A stretch of 64,000 nucleotides of DNA from Dioscorea cayenensis subsp. rotundata (taxonomy: Eukaryota; Streptophyta; Magnoliopsida; Dioscoreales; Dioscoreaceae): positions 186,001 through 250,000 of the forward strand of contig NC_052496.1 in assembly GCF_009730915.1 (NCBI RefSeq), written 5' to 3'. Under the pieces are notes generated by a model. That model had not been told where the DNA came from and did no database searches. It worked only from the letters and a program-made list of their open reading frames with translations. Shown one piece after another: positions 1 through 12,900 of this stretch; within the stretch, counting starts at the first letter, position 1; each line of letters opens with the position of its first letter. Position numbers and translations under genes: made by a program.

Positions 1-87
1 CAAATGTGAGAACTAAAATGGCGAGAAAAACAGAAAGTCTATAACAAGGGAAATTCTGTTGATTCAGTTAGGAAGGTGGACACTCAC

Positions 88-3000
88 CCAAGATACAAGA
101 ACGCCTTCACCAGGAGGCCTTTTCATGTCTACAGGAACCCTACCTGTAAGCAGCTCCAAGAGGACAACTCCATAGCTATAAACATCAGATTTCGTTGTCA
201 AGTGACCAGTCAATGCATACCTGGTCGATAAAAGCTTGTGAATATCATATCATCTTTGAATATTAAAGTGGAAATCAGACATTTTTGCCTACAGATACTG
301 CAGTATAAAAGCTTGATAATTTTGTGGGAGTGACAAAAGCAGTAAGTTTAGGATTTACTCTGGGGCTACATATCCTTGAGTGCCTAAAACTCTTGTGGAA
401 ACATGACCTCCAGCTTTGTCCGATCCAAGCTTGGCCAAGCCAAAATCTGAGACTTTGGCATGGAAGTTCTTGTCTAGGAGGATGTTGCTGCTCTTAAAGT
501 CTCTGTGGATAACAGGTGGATTGACATGTTCATGCAGGTATTCTAGACCTTTTGCAGCTTCAAGAGCTATTTTCATTCTTGTCTCCCAGTCCAACTTTGA
601 AACACCAGCACGAGAACCTGAAGATCTAAATCAGGTTAGTGACCTCAGTGGTTTGAACCAGAGGTACACCAACTAACAGAGTTTAAAGCACTCATTTATC
701 ATTCAAAACGAAATTAACAAGCTGTGTTTCAAAAAGAAGAAACAATTCAATGTTGGATTTGAATGACATTCTCAAATGATGTATTTCAAGTTGGAAAGTG
801 GAAACTGCACCTTTCTTGAAAAAACAGGAAACATAAAACTATATCTGTCCCTTGGGAAATGGCATTCATGCTCATGGAGAACATGTGTCCTGTAAGCATG
901 AGAAAAAGACATGTTTGAGTCCTTGACTTAGCAGATGTAAATCCACATCCTCATTGCAATTTGCAACTCTAACATGATGGTCAACAATTGGCCACCAATA
1001 TAGACAATCACATGACATGGAAAAGAATACAATGGACCAACAAATCATGGCTTAGTGGACCAAAAGTATGTTGATTGAAGAGGCATAGATTTTTGACAAG
1101 AGGAGCGGGGACCCGCTAGAATCGTCGAGGGCGTGCAAAGCCTCGATGAAAGCACGTGGGAGCGGGAGCCCGCGCACGTGCGCGTTAGGGACCACCCTGC
1201 ACACAACCACCACTCACATCTCCCTGAAATGCTGCCTCACTCGAAAATCAACTCGCCACTTTCAGAAAAGTCCCTATCGGCAACCCATGTACCAATAGAC
1301 CAGTGTGATCGTTGGCTGAAAGAGGCATAGATTTGACTTGGAAAGAATAGCCCCTAATCACATTTTCTGAACTTATTGTTCAGGGAAATGTGTAGTTTAC
1401 ATCAAACCTATGAAATAACATCTCTGTCCAGGCACAGCATCTAATAATCACTACTATGAAATGCTCATCCCATCTCACAGGGCAGTCTAGAAAGGTGTAG
1501 CCTATTCATGTCTCATTCAAGAAGCAAAACTTACGCACCGCATTTGTTATGTTATGTGATGACTTCTATTCATGTCAAGCAATCCTCAGGCCGAAAGAAG
1601 CCACACTGCTTACAAATACAGATCAGCATATCCAATTTCAATGCCTCATTTCTTTTCTTAAGTTTCACCTGATTAATAGATGATGTACAGACCTGAGTCC
1701 AAGCCCACACACTATTACCAAACTAGAGTACAAGTTTAGTAAGTAAATTTTGCTAAGTTTGACATCTCCCTTTCTGCTGGATTCCATTCTCGTAATCAGA
1801 CATAAGAAAAGATGCATAGTGCCCAGACGTTTTATTTTTTCTCACTTTTCTTGTAGAAAATTGGAACAAAACTTCATCTACAGGAAAAGTTAAAATACAA
1901 AAGGTTAATCTTCTCAATGCTCTCACTCTTGTCTAATTTCCTCATCTTTGAGGGGACAGGTCAGGGTATCCAGCAATTTGACCCAACAAAATACAGACGG
2001 CTTTCATATTATGAAATTAAATATTGCCTATATAATAAGATTGCAAAGTTAATTTATGATAAATATTTTTCACATTCTTAAATGTTAAGCAAGCGATTAA
2101 TCTCAATCATAGGCAACTTGAAGATATAAACACATAATAACCTCATGAAATGTTACTAACTATAATTACATTCTTCCAGTTACAACACAACATGGATAAG
2201 AAAGAAAATAAGGATTGCTTTTTATTAATGGCAACAAAAACATGATGAGACACAAAAAGACAAACCACAGAATTGCAAATAAATAGACTGACCCGGAATC
2301 AAATACTAGAAAATGACAAAGTAATCCTGTAAGTCAAAAAAAAAGATTAGATGCGTTGTAATACAACACCAGAGCAGAATACTCAACACCCCATACAAGT
2401 CCAACAAAACTACGGCAGTAACATCTGTAAACAACCAACAGAAATGGACATCTCACAAACGGGCTTCATAAAATCTCAACAATCAAAAATGAAAGCAAGA
2501 AGGAGAGTTTCAAACTACGCATTACCTCCAGTAGGATAGAGGTGCTCCTGCAAACCACCATTGGCCATGAACTCATACACCAACAGCCTATGACTCCCAT
2601 CCGAGCAATAGCCAATCAATCCAAGCAAATACGGGGACCTCAACCTGGTCAACAACTCCACCTACACAAGCAGGAGCAATCAAATTCCACAAACTACGAA
2701 TACTGGAGCAAATCACCAACCAAAATAAAAAAAAAAGTAAAAGAGAAAAACCTCCATCTTGAACTCCTCTTCGCCCTGCTTCCCAGCTCGATCCATAAGC
2801 TTGACCGCGATCTTCCGTCCATCAGGCAAGACTCCTCTGTACACCGATCCGAAAGCTACCATGCCCGACGACATTACCTTTCCCAAACCCACCCGTGGCC
2901 GAATGGAGCTGCTTGTAGCTGAAAACCTGCACACCCGCCTTCTCTCCCACCACCACTTGCACCTCTTCACCTCCTCCGCCGCCGACGGACCCATTCCCAT

Positions 3001-3275
3001 GCTCCATCTTCTCAGCATTCCCATTCTCTGAATCAAGAAAAGGATCAGCAACCAAATAAACAAGAACACTCTAGAAAACCAAGCAAATCAACAGAGAGAG
3101 TGGAACAAAGCCAGCAACTGCAGCCATGGTCGTTCCGGCGGCGGAGGCGGGAGAGCTTGGAGCGAATGTGGCAGTAGTAAGCGAAAGCAACGAAGAGTGA
3201 CACAAGAGCGAGGCCGGCGAGGGTGGAGATAACAGCCAGTGTGATGCGCTCCTGCCGGCGCTCCTCGCCGTCCAT
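88..3275 (-). CDS. Membrane-anchored receptor-like cytoplasmic kinase (RLCK), 3' end outside window
   Basis: A Ser/Thr kinase of the plant RLCK/Pelle class with a short N-terminal transmembrane anchor, expected at the plasma membrane in signalling. Exons on the minus strand: 3119-3275, 2752-3027, 2526-2661, 359-617 and 88-220, all with GT-AG borders; the first donor (TGCA|gttgct) is weak and chosen because it keeps phase. Residues 12-34 form one hydrophobic helix. Then come an acidic/Gly linker, the motif [20 protein letters not shown], the glycine-rich loop, IAVKLMD with the beta-3 Lys, [22 protein letters not shown] and [19 protein letters not shown]. About 320 residues lie in the window; the last exon(s), encoding kinase subdomains X-XI, lie upstream of base 1. 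Exon 2 is one base too long (AAA at 2852-2854 on +), which shifts frame inside the glycine-rich loop. Intron 3 (618-2525) holds a SINE. Kinase family call is firm; no gene name is assigned. Confidence 0.9.
1093..1319 (-). mobile_element. tRNA-derived SINE, copy 1, with 15-bp target-site duplication
   Basis: The element lies in intron 3 of the RLCK gene. It is flanked by an exact 15-bp direct repeat AAGAGGCATAGATTT at 1078-1092 and 1320-1334. Read on the minus strand it starts with a box A-like TGGTCTATTGG, then a degraded box B region. It ends GGGTCCCCGCTCCTCTTG followed by a short A run. It is about 60-70% alike by eye to the copies at 36940, 45143 and 57621. The long perfect duplication shows retrotransposition by LINE machinery. 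Confidence 0.85.
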
Positions 3276-4039
3276 CGGAGAAAAGCTAATCGTAACCCTA
3301 ACCCTAGATTGGGACTACTGGGGATTTGAGTGCAAGGGCGGGAGTTCAAAGGGAAATCATAGTCATTGGTCGGGAGTTCAGAGAAAAGAGAGAAGAAAGT
3401 GGGAAATAAAAACCCAGTGCATCAAGATTCGGACAAAGTTCATATCTTGAGGTAATTGTACGGTGGATTCATGGCTAGAGTACGTCTTGCATGAATAATA
3501 GTGGTCCGGCCCTTGATGCTGGTCGTCTTGATCGTTTGACTTTTGACTCATTTTGACTTGACTTTGTACCAGAAAGGGACCCGTGAAGCACTCAAACAAG
3601 TTTTAATTTCCAATATTCAAAAAAAAAAAAAAACCTAAAACACCGACAAAATTATTGGATGTCTGCCCTGTGACATGACCTCCATTCTGTTTAGTTTGAA
3701 TTTGTTTATTGGTACATAAATAAGAACACATCAGGCTCTCATTCAAACGTTCAACATTCACAATTTTCATATGTAGAGTAGCACCTAAAAAAAATTTCCA
3801 GCAATACTGAATGGTGACAAAAGTTTGTATTTTTATGAGACATTAGAGGCCACCAACTTTGCATTGTAATTGATAAATGATAATTAGACCCTGCCTGCAT
3901 GCCTCCCGGGTTTAATAGAATGTCTTCTTTGTAATGTCGATTACCCGCGAGACGGGCGTTGTGAGCTACTAAGGAAAATATATTAGAATTGCTGCATCAT
4001 ACGGTTCTGAGTTTCCCAGGTCTGGATAATAACAGAATA
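3276..4039. other. Intergenic: RLCK promoter side and uL1m 3' flank
   Basis: About 760 bases separate two genes in tandem on the minus strand. A 14-base double telo-box (AACCCTAACCCTAG, 3294-3307) lies 18 bases beyond the RLCK start codon, probably in its leader. An A run at 3619-3632 and plain AT-rich sequence follow. No other gene or repeat is evident. Confidence 0.6.
3294..3307 (-). promoter_or_regulatory. Telo-box pair upstream of the RLCK gene
   Basis: Two overlapping AACCCTA units sit in the 5' leader/promoter. Telo-boxes are known cis elements of plant translation-related and cell-cycle genes and can be bound by TRB proteins. Here the gene is a kinase, so the role is inference. The same 14-mer recurs in the MBF1/Rab3GAP2 promoter at 60057-60070. 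Confidence 0.5.
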
Positions 4040-6706
4040 TCACTTGACTTGTAGTTTGACGTAGTTATCAGCGGCGACAGATAAAGATTGTATCGAGACA
4101 GGGAAACCAGGGCCCATCTGCATCGGCATGATCAAAGCTCAGTAGATTAAATGCATAAATTAATAAGATGTAAAAATGGATGATTTAAGATTTGGAATAA
4201 AAAGAATGGACTGCCAATCAACCAAATGATCGAAAGCATATTACATGCCATGCTGCTAACTATGAATCACTGTACTAATACGCATGGAACATGTATAATT
4301 TAGTTTTCCTAGTGTTAATCTATTGCTGTGCTAGAGATGCTAAAGAAATGCTACTAATCATTGGTCACTGGTTGCTACTCCAGTCCGCTAATCAATGCAG
4401 TTAATCTACATGTGAATAAAAATGAGCAGCTCAGATGAACACAATGGCAAAAGAAGATCACTCACCAGAAAGGAAACCATGATTTTTCCATGGTCTATCT
4501 AAATATATGATTTGAAAATTTTATTGTGTAAATCATGCGATCATAAAAAGAGAGATGATTGATCACTTGTCTAATTATGTTATGCAAGGTCTTCTCTCTA
4601 AACCTTGGATGTTGTTTCTAGAGCATGACAAAATCCACAGAGGCAGTAAAATGCTTACCGTGCTGCTTAATGTGAAGTTTTTCACATACCCAGCATATTT
4701 GGAAGCTGCAAAACCAAACATCAAAAGTAGTTGGTCACAAAACTGAATAGAGTTGACCAACAAGTTGGATATTATATTTAGAATATTGGAAGGCTGTTTT
4801 CACTAGTTTTCAATGACAGAATAATGTGTCCTAGTATCAGTGTGCTGTGCTTTTGAACAACGCATCACTGTACTATGCTCATATAAACATAAAATCGCAA
4901 CTTTGTGTTACAAATTATGCAGCTACTTACTCTTCTTCAGGCCAACAGGTTTTGCCAGCAAAAGAGCATTCACAAAAGCTCCAATATTTTCCCGTAAGGC
5001 CTCATCTGAGAAGTTAACCTGCACAAAGAGATATGTCAAACTACATTGTGGGCAGGAAAATGTTCAATATCAAGTTCTCCTTCAACATTGAATCTTATCT
5101 GCTCAATCAAAATTGAAGTAGATATATGATTAGATAAACTCCAGAGTAACATGCCTTCCCAAGCCCTATTAGTCACATACTATTTTTCATGCATGATAAA
5201 GAAACACCAGAGTAACATACCTTCCCAAGCCCAACATGTATGATAGCAGTTTTATCAATTTTGAAATCAATGCGACCACTCTTGGCTTCTTTTACTGCAA
5301 TAGAAACATTACTGGTCACAGACCCTAGCTGCAGAAACATGGATTATCTAATTAAAATAACGCATGAAAGTATATCATATCAAATTGATAAAGGAAGAAA
5401 CTCACTTTGGGATTTGGCATTAAACCACGAGGGACCAAGAATCCTAGCTATCTGTTCAAAAGAAACCCATAAGCATGATCATACAAAATAACCACACATG
5501 TAACTGGCACCACAGCAGAATATTTCAAATATCCATATACCTTGGAAAGGCGAGGCATGAACATAGGCGTTGCTATGCACTTATCAAAGTTAATCTTGCC
5601 ACCTCCTACACAATGAAGGTAGAGTGATTTATGCTTAACACAAAGCAAGTAAAGGTGAATAAATCCTCTTAAATAGCAGAAAACATATAAAGTTTTTATT
5701 CTGCTCCAATAACAGGGCGATTTGGAACTTACAGATGCACTAGCAACCTTCCATACACAGCAATCATCTGCATTATGTCTAAGGCTGACACAATTATCCG
5801 GTTTCTAACCAACAAGTATGGTTGGACGGTTTCACATGAACACATGAACATAGGAGGACAATCAAGAATCAAGAAGCTACAAAATTTAAAAGGAAGGAGA
5901 AAGTGTTGTTCTATCAACCAATATAAGATAATATAGATATGTAGTAATACATTAAATAATTAAAAATTAAAAAAAAAATCCTTTATAATTTTCCCTGTTT
6001 GAATTAACACAAGTATTGGCAATTTGGATCTGTCCACCTATACATTAAAGCACCAAAAAATATCTCATCAATTAATTCCTTCAGGAATGACACATGGAGG
6101 ATGGAAATGAATATAGATGAAAATTTTGAATTACCAGTTTTTATTTCCTCAATGAGTTCATCACCACCAACTATATCAGCACCTGCAGCTTTTGCTTCCT
6201 CCGCTGCAGCACCTTCAGCAAATACAGCAACCCTGACAGTCTAAAAATTTACTAAGTGTCAGTAACAAATAGGACTTACAATTGGCCATTGTTTATCCAC
6301 AAAAGGCTGGTACATAGATCTTTTAATACCTTCCCAGAGCCATGAGGAAGAGTTAGAGCACCCCGTACCATCTGCAAGGTTGTAGAGGTAATGTTTAGTG
6401 ATTATCTGGTTGAAAAAGTGAGCTAATAACATGCAAAACACATACTAAAAAGTATACTTTTGTAATTTAAACTAATCTTCCTCAAGAAATCACAAAATGT
6501 TTATCTTGGTCAATATTCTTCCACTCGATTAAAATTAATCATAATAAAAGAAATAAGACAAGTTATTAAGAAAAAAATAGTTAGAACCTAAAACCATGCC
6601 AAAGTTATCATTAATATTAATAAGCAATATGCCAAAAAAAATGTACAGAAGTCGGTGAGACACTCGCTTCAAATGAGCAGTCAGGAACTCAAGGAATGCT
6701 ATACAG

Positions 6707-6740
<34 letters not shown>

Positions 6741-8870
6741 AGTTGGTCCACATTTTCAATAAAAAGAAAAAAATAATATGCATAAGCAACTAAAACCAGA
6801 AAACAAAGTGCAAATTGAACCTGATCTCCTCGACGCGGATCCACACCAAGGTTCACATGGGCTTCAACAGTTTCAAGGAAATTACGCTTTTTCGTAGTTG
6901 TACTAGCCTGAAAAAATTCATAATTAACAAACCAGCAAGGAAACAAATATTGGTAGGATATCCTGATGAGGGACTATGCAATTATGAAGTAAAAAACTAA
7001 CAAATTCTGATGTGTTAATGCAAAGCAAAGGGAAACAATAAGATGAACAAGCGCTTAACAAATATCCCAGTTGTGTTAAAGTTGAGATAGTAATGCCCCT
7101 AAATAATAACTGGTATTGACAGTGTACGGAACTTTCATGAGCACATAATCTAAAACCACAACTTAAACTCCTAATATAAGCTATGAAATAACAGTGAAGT
7201 GGACATTTTGTGTCCACCATAACTTTGTTGGACAGCTACCTAATTTTAGAAAGCACCAAAAATTTTGTTTTAAAGATGAAGGAGAAAAGAATCAATAGGT
7301 TTATGGAGTTAGGTTCAGAATATCCTCAGTAAGGAATCTAAAAGATTATTGGCATCAAATGATTAAGAAGGATGTAAGCCACATGCCTTTTAACATAGAA
7401 CATTGATGAGTTTGGAGTTATCTCCCATAGAGAAACTCAAAAATCGCTAGATAATCAACAAGTATCAAAGAAAAGGTTTAACTACATTCCTTTCCTGTAT
7501 TTAAGATGTTTGGAACAAACAATCATGTTTTGCCTAATTTTTATCATCCTGTCCTATCCCACCTTATATGGCAGTAGCAGAAGTTGAGAAAGTTTCCAGT
7601 GAAGCACAACAAACATACAATTATGATGTGAACCCTTCAGATCTGATGTTCGAATCTTATTCAATATAACCTTTTGAAACTTATAACTTGCAAAACTACA
7701 CACCAGCTGGCAGATAGAAGATCAGCCTAATTAGTTCCTCAAGGTAATACAAAACAACAATTCTACTACACTCAATTAGGACAAATTTAAGAAAAGAAGT
7801 CATATAAAGGTTGAGTGTCACAAGATAAAAAAATATTTGACTGTTGTTATCTACTAGTACAATTAACTTTGCTACAATCTTTGGTAAAGGTTCATCATCT
7901 TTGCAAATAAGAATGCCTTAGCATTGCATTTAACAGAGAAACCTTAAGATATTATAGATTGAGGAGCTCAGATCTATAACAGAGGCATGAATAGCTTATA
8001 TTTCACCAACAGCTCAATATCTAAAATATTAGGCCCCATTAAACCACATTTACCAGCTAAACTTCTTTAACTCTGACTGCCGTGCATTCTTAGCATCATA
8101 GAACAACTTTCCTTCGAAATTTATCAACCGTACAGGAATAAAAAAGCTTCAATGTTCTTCTAAGCATCAAACAATAATTCCTATCCAATGCCACCCATAA
8201 AAAAGACGACTTTCTGAATTTTGCTTTCCAAAATTAGTTACAGAGCTAAAAATAACGAAAACCAATAGTAAACAATTCATATAATCCCACGAAAAACGAT
8301 AGCCAGCTAACAAAATCCAACCTTCATTTCCCTGATGGCCTCCCCGAGATCCATTGGTAGCTTCTGCGGCCGCTTCTCCTGCTTGATCAGAGTCGGAAAT
8401 GGGATAACCTCTTCCGCTTGCACCCTAAAATAACTCTTCACCCGCTCATTGCTCTCAATCTCCCTGGCCTCTCTCTTCAGCGCATCATCCCCACCCTCCG
8501 TAGCCTCCGAAGTTCTATCCTCAGGTAACGGCGCCACCTTCGTAGGGTACGATACCGGGGAGATCCTCGGCGCATCCTTCACGAACCGAGCATCCGCACG
8601 GGTCCATGGCCGCGGTATCGGCTGCTCCGAGGAAGAATCCGGCACCGTAGCTTCCGGTCGAGCACTAGAAGAATCAGATTCTGGTTGAGGTGCCGGAGTT
8701 TGAGAGGGCGCATCAGAGGACGAGGACTCTTGCGGCTTAACGGGGTAGGAGATTGGCTTGATCACAGTGGACGAGTCGGAGGAGAAGAAGCGGAGAAACC
8801 CTAGAAATGGGGGTTTCGGAGCCGAGAGATGGCGACGGCCATGAGAGAAGAGGAGTTCCAGGCGCGCCAT
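4040..8870 (-). CDS. Mitochondrial large-subunit ribosomal protein uL1m
   Basis: Protein of the L1 stalk of the mitoribosome, which binds 23S-type rRNA and helps E-site tRNA exit. Ten exons: 8322-8870, 6821-6907, 6330-6371, 6135-6240, 5541-5605, 5406-5451, 5221-5328, 4931-5018, 4659-4705, 4040-4117; all borders are GT-AG. The N-terminus ([16 protein letters not shown], Arg-rich, then FFSSDSS) is a mitochondrial presequence, followed by a Pro/Ser-rich linker. L1 core motifs are [33 protein letters not shown], the IARILG..GLMPNPK segment, [21 protein letters not shown] and the tail [12 protein letters not shown]. Expected product is 404 aa. Exon 6 is 46 bp instead of 45: an extra base in GGG (5431-5433) shifts frame inside the [10 protein letters not shown] segment. 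Exon 3 is a 42-bp microexon. Everything else is intact, so sequence error is likelier than gene death. Confidence 0.92.
5143..5232. repeat. Short duplication of an exon 7 edge in uL1m
   Basis: A stretch of about 26 bases (CCAGAGTAACAT.CCTTCCCA and following) occurs at 5141-5166 and again at 5207-5232, where it carries the true 3' end and donor of exon 7. The upstream copy therefore offers a decoy donor in intron 7. Probably a local slip duplication. Confidence 0.6.
6709..6733. repeat. (TA)n microsatellite in uL1m intron 2
   Basis: An uninterrupted TA run of about 25 bases, one of many in the window. It may be variable in length between individuals. Confidence 0.9.
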
Positions 8871-9927
8871 AAGCGTGTGAAGCGGAGGCCGCGAACCAAA
8901 TGTAGGGGAAGGGTTCAGGAAGAGGGTTTATGCAGGTCAAAAAGACGAAAATGCCCCGAATGAGGTTATCACTTTTGGAAATTTGCATAAATAACCCCAG
9001 ATTGGTGAAATTTTTTTTTATTTGCTCCAATTAAACTTCAAATTTGTTTTATTTATTTAATCCAAACCATCCGTTAGTTCAGCTATCAAAACAACATATT
9101 TGCTGTTGACTCAGCAATTTTTTTTAAAAAGATTGTATATAGTCAAATGATAAATTTATATTATCTTATAGATGAGTTAATAAATTCTTAAAAGATTGTT
9201 GAGGTATCATAACTAGTGCATCACTATATTTTTCTATCATTTGACACCCATTTAAAAGACAATCGTTAGTGGCCTTTATAAAAAAAAATTATATGGTATC
9301 TTGATATCAGATCTCCAGCATAAGTGTTCATATTTAACCAAACAAACACTCCTCAGCTTGCATAAGATATTAACTTATCCACTGACACGTTACTTATCCA
9401 TATTTTAAAATATATATTCTGCAAAAAGACAATATTTTTATATAAAATTTATATATATATATATATATATATTTTTGCACCAAATGCAACTAAACTACTT
9501 GAAAGGAAGTTTAAGGAACTCCTACTTAGATAATTTCCCATTAATATTTTTATTTGTTTAAAAATATAAATATACATATTATTTAAAATTCTATATATAT
9601 ATATATATATATAAATATGTCAACAGTCTCAACTAACGTGCCATGATTCGCTCACTTCGCGGGTCTCGCGCTCTCTTTTCTTAGAACAGACGACACCCTC
9701 TCTGCATTCGGAGATGAAAAACCTTTAGAAATCATCGAACTTCAACGCCGTTTGGTGAGCTCCAGATTGGAATGCGATCGCTCTCCCAATTCGTTGGCAG
9801 GTCAGTACTCCCTCCCTTTCAATTTACGTTTTCTCTGTTCCAATCTCTCAAGAAATCCATAGAAAACAGTATTAGAAATCCATGCCTTTTGAGTGGTTAG
9901 ATTGGTAGGTGAATGATTTGTTCTTAA
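8871..9927. other. Divergent intergenic region between uL1m and the O-fucosyltransferase gene
   Basis: About 1.06 kb between two start codons facing away. It is AT-rich with (TA)n tracts near 9451-9473 and 9593-9615. On the + strand a non-coding first exon probably ends at the donor-like ggcag|gtcagt near 9798. Several short upstream ATGs precede 9928. No other gene seen. Confidence 0.5.
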
Positions 9928-12900
9928 ATGAAAAGTGGTTCCTTTCTTAGTATCAATTGGGAATTTGGGATGGTGGTGGGTAATGTGAAAATCATGCCTT
10001 CTTCTTTGAAGAAGAATCGTTATGGGAGGCATTCTAATGTTTGTTCTTTGCCGGAAAAATCAGTTCTTGCTCATGGTTTGAAGAGTGATGGTGGTTACTG
10101 TGGTGCAGCAGCCAAGGGATTAGAGTGCGGAAAGCGGCATATGGTGATATGGAAGCATTTGAGGATGCTTGGTTTTGTTCTTGGATTGATGACTTCCTTT
10201 TTTGTGCTTGATTCTTTGATGCTTAGTGTGATCCATCATCTTAGTGCTCGGAGTGCTGGGCCTTCTAGAAAAACTATGGGGTTTGAGGTATGCCTATTAA
10301 TTGTTTGATTGGTTTCCTATGTCTACATTGTGACTTGAATGTGGTTTTTTCATGATGATGAGTGGCATTTTTAAATGGAATGTATTGCAGGTGATTAGAA
10401 ATGTTAACTGATGTTTCAGATTTCCTTATTATAGGTTTTCTTACTGAATACTGAATGCATGTCATAACTCATGAGTACATTCAAATTCATTAGGATTACT
10501 TATGCAGTTGAAAAGGGTGAACTTGTAATATGATTGAGAAACAGAATCTGCGTGGGTGACATGCATAGATGAGTATTGGTTATAACATACAAACATTACT
10601 AGTTTGGGAATCATCGTGGTGAATAGAAGCTTGGATTAGGTGGAAAAGGTTGCTATCAAGTTGTGTGGAAGATTGTGGCTGTACAGTTTCTTATAATTTC
10701 TTTTCACACATGCCCCCGCTCGTGCACACACACACACACATATATATAGATATATATAATAAAGGAATTTTTGGTGGATGAATGCTATGATTGTAAACAA
10801 GGAAGAAAGGAGAACAATAGGAGACAATAGTTGTATTGAAATTGAGAATTGACCTGGTATATCTTTTGATTGTTTTGTTTGTGATTTCTTTCCATTGTAC
10901 CAATAGCATTAAAAATATGAATCTTGTTTTAGAGAATATAGAAAATTCACTCTTTTTCATGGGATTGATGGTTAAATTGTAGAACTATGAGAGCTTACAT
11001 TGCTGTGAGCTTGATGAGTTTGTCTGACAATTTTTTTCTTGAAGGATGGAGGGAGAGGATACATTGTTGAGAAAACAAAGGCAAAAATGATGTACAGACG
11101 GCTAGACAACTTGGCTGATAAAGCTCTTTTAATGGTTTGCCTCATATTATAATGAGTGCTTACTTTTCTAGTTGTGCCAACATCATGATAAATTATGGTA
11201 TATGATTTCTCAGCAGAATGAAGTACAGAATGATGAGAATCTGCTATGGGAGGAACCAGCCAGGGCAAGCATCTAGGTGGAAACCTTGTGCTAACAAAAC
11301 TAACTCACTATATCAAGGTAAGACAATAAGTTGGTAATGTCATTCAGTTTATTTGGAATTGTGCATTGTTGACTGTTTATCTTCTATAATCATAATCTGT
11401 TTCTTGAATCAGGGCAGGCTGTTAATCACACTGGTTTTATATTGGTGAGCGCCAATGGAGGACTAAACCAACAACGAGTTGCAGTAAGCAATCATTTAAC
11501 TATATTATTATTTCCAACTTCCCAAAAAAAAGAAAAGAGTTAACTTGAAATGGTCCTAAATTTCAATGGTTGTCTATTTTAAACTGTTTGGAGAAGGTTT
11601 TGCATGAATGCTGCTTCTTCTGAAGCAGTTATTTCACAATTATAGTCTACTGCTCGCCTTCTGAAGTTTAGAAAAACTCGTGAACTAAGTTAATTGCATA
11701 TTCTGAAATGATTTATGTCACCATCACCTCCTTTAATTACCTGAGATTTTCAATATTTTTCTTGACTAGTTGACTGTATGTATGGGCAGGTTATCTGACG
11801 AAGTTGTTTATTACAGGTGTGCAATGCCGTTGCTGTTGCTGTTCTTCTCAATGCAACCCTTGTTCTCCCTAAATTTCTTTACAGCAGTGTATGGAAGGAT
11901 AGTAGGTTCGATAACTTTTCTAGTGATCTAAAATCAATTTTATAATATTTTTTGTTGGGATCCATGCCATCTCTCAGTATGTATAATTTGCATTGAATTC
12001 TTCTTTGTGATGTAATATTTTCACAAGTATTTGCTAAAATTTTCAATTCATACAACATGAAACTCTTTTTAAAGACTTAAGAAATTTCAGCACTTGAATT
12101 TTGCACTACATAGTATCTGATAGAAATCGTAGCTGATAAATTTTGGTTCCATTATGGAATTTATATTGCCTTTGCTTAAGGAGGTTTCCATTACTGCATG
12201 GAATGCACTGTTCAATTTTGACTTCTGATATGAAACCATGGTTCAATTTATGAACTCCCTGTGGAAGAACAAGAAAGTTTATTTTGTATTGAAATGAGTC
12301 AAAAATTGCAAAGCCAGTTTATGATCCAGTAATGTAGATACAATATTTCTTTGAGAGTTTTCTCCTCCTTTAGTGATTCATGCGCTCTGATTTGATTGTA
12401 GTGCAGCCAATTTGGTGATATTTACCAAGAAGATTATTTCATAAATCTTTTGAAGGATGATGTGCGTATTGTGAAAGAGCTGCCTTCTCATCTAAACTCA
12501 CTTGATATTGAAGCAATTGGTAGTCAAGTAAGCTCTTACTGGTTCCCTATCCTTCTAATAGCTAGATAGAGATATGTTACTGATTAGTTATTTATGCCTT
12601 TTATTTCCTTGCTCAGTTTACAGACATGGACATAATGAAAGAGTCAAAGCCTATAGATTTTGTCAAAATAGCGCTTCCTGTTCTAAGAAGAAATGGAGTT
12701 GTTCATTTCCTCGGATTTGGAAATCGGCTTGCATTTGATCCATTGCCTTACAAACTGCAGGTACAATTAATTTTCATTTTGATTCCCATGTCCTGTTATT
12801 TCATTCAAAACGTTCTTCATTATTTTGAATCAAAGATATAGTTTAAGGTCCATCCTTATGTCCATCAGAAATACTGTTTGTGAGTTCTTCAGCAGAATTT

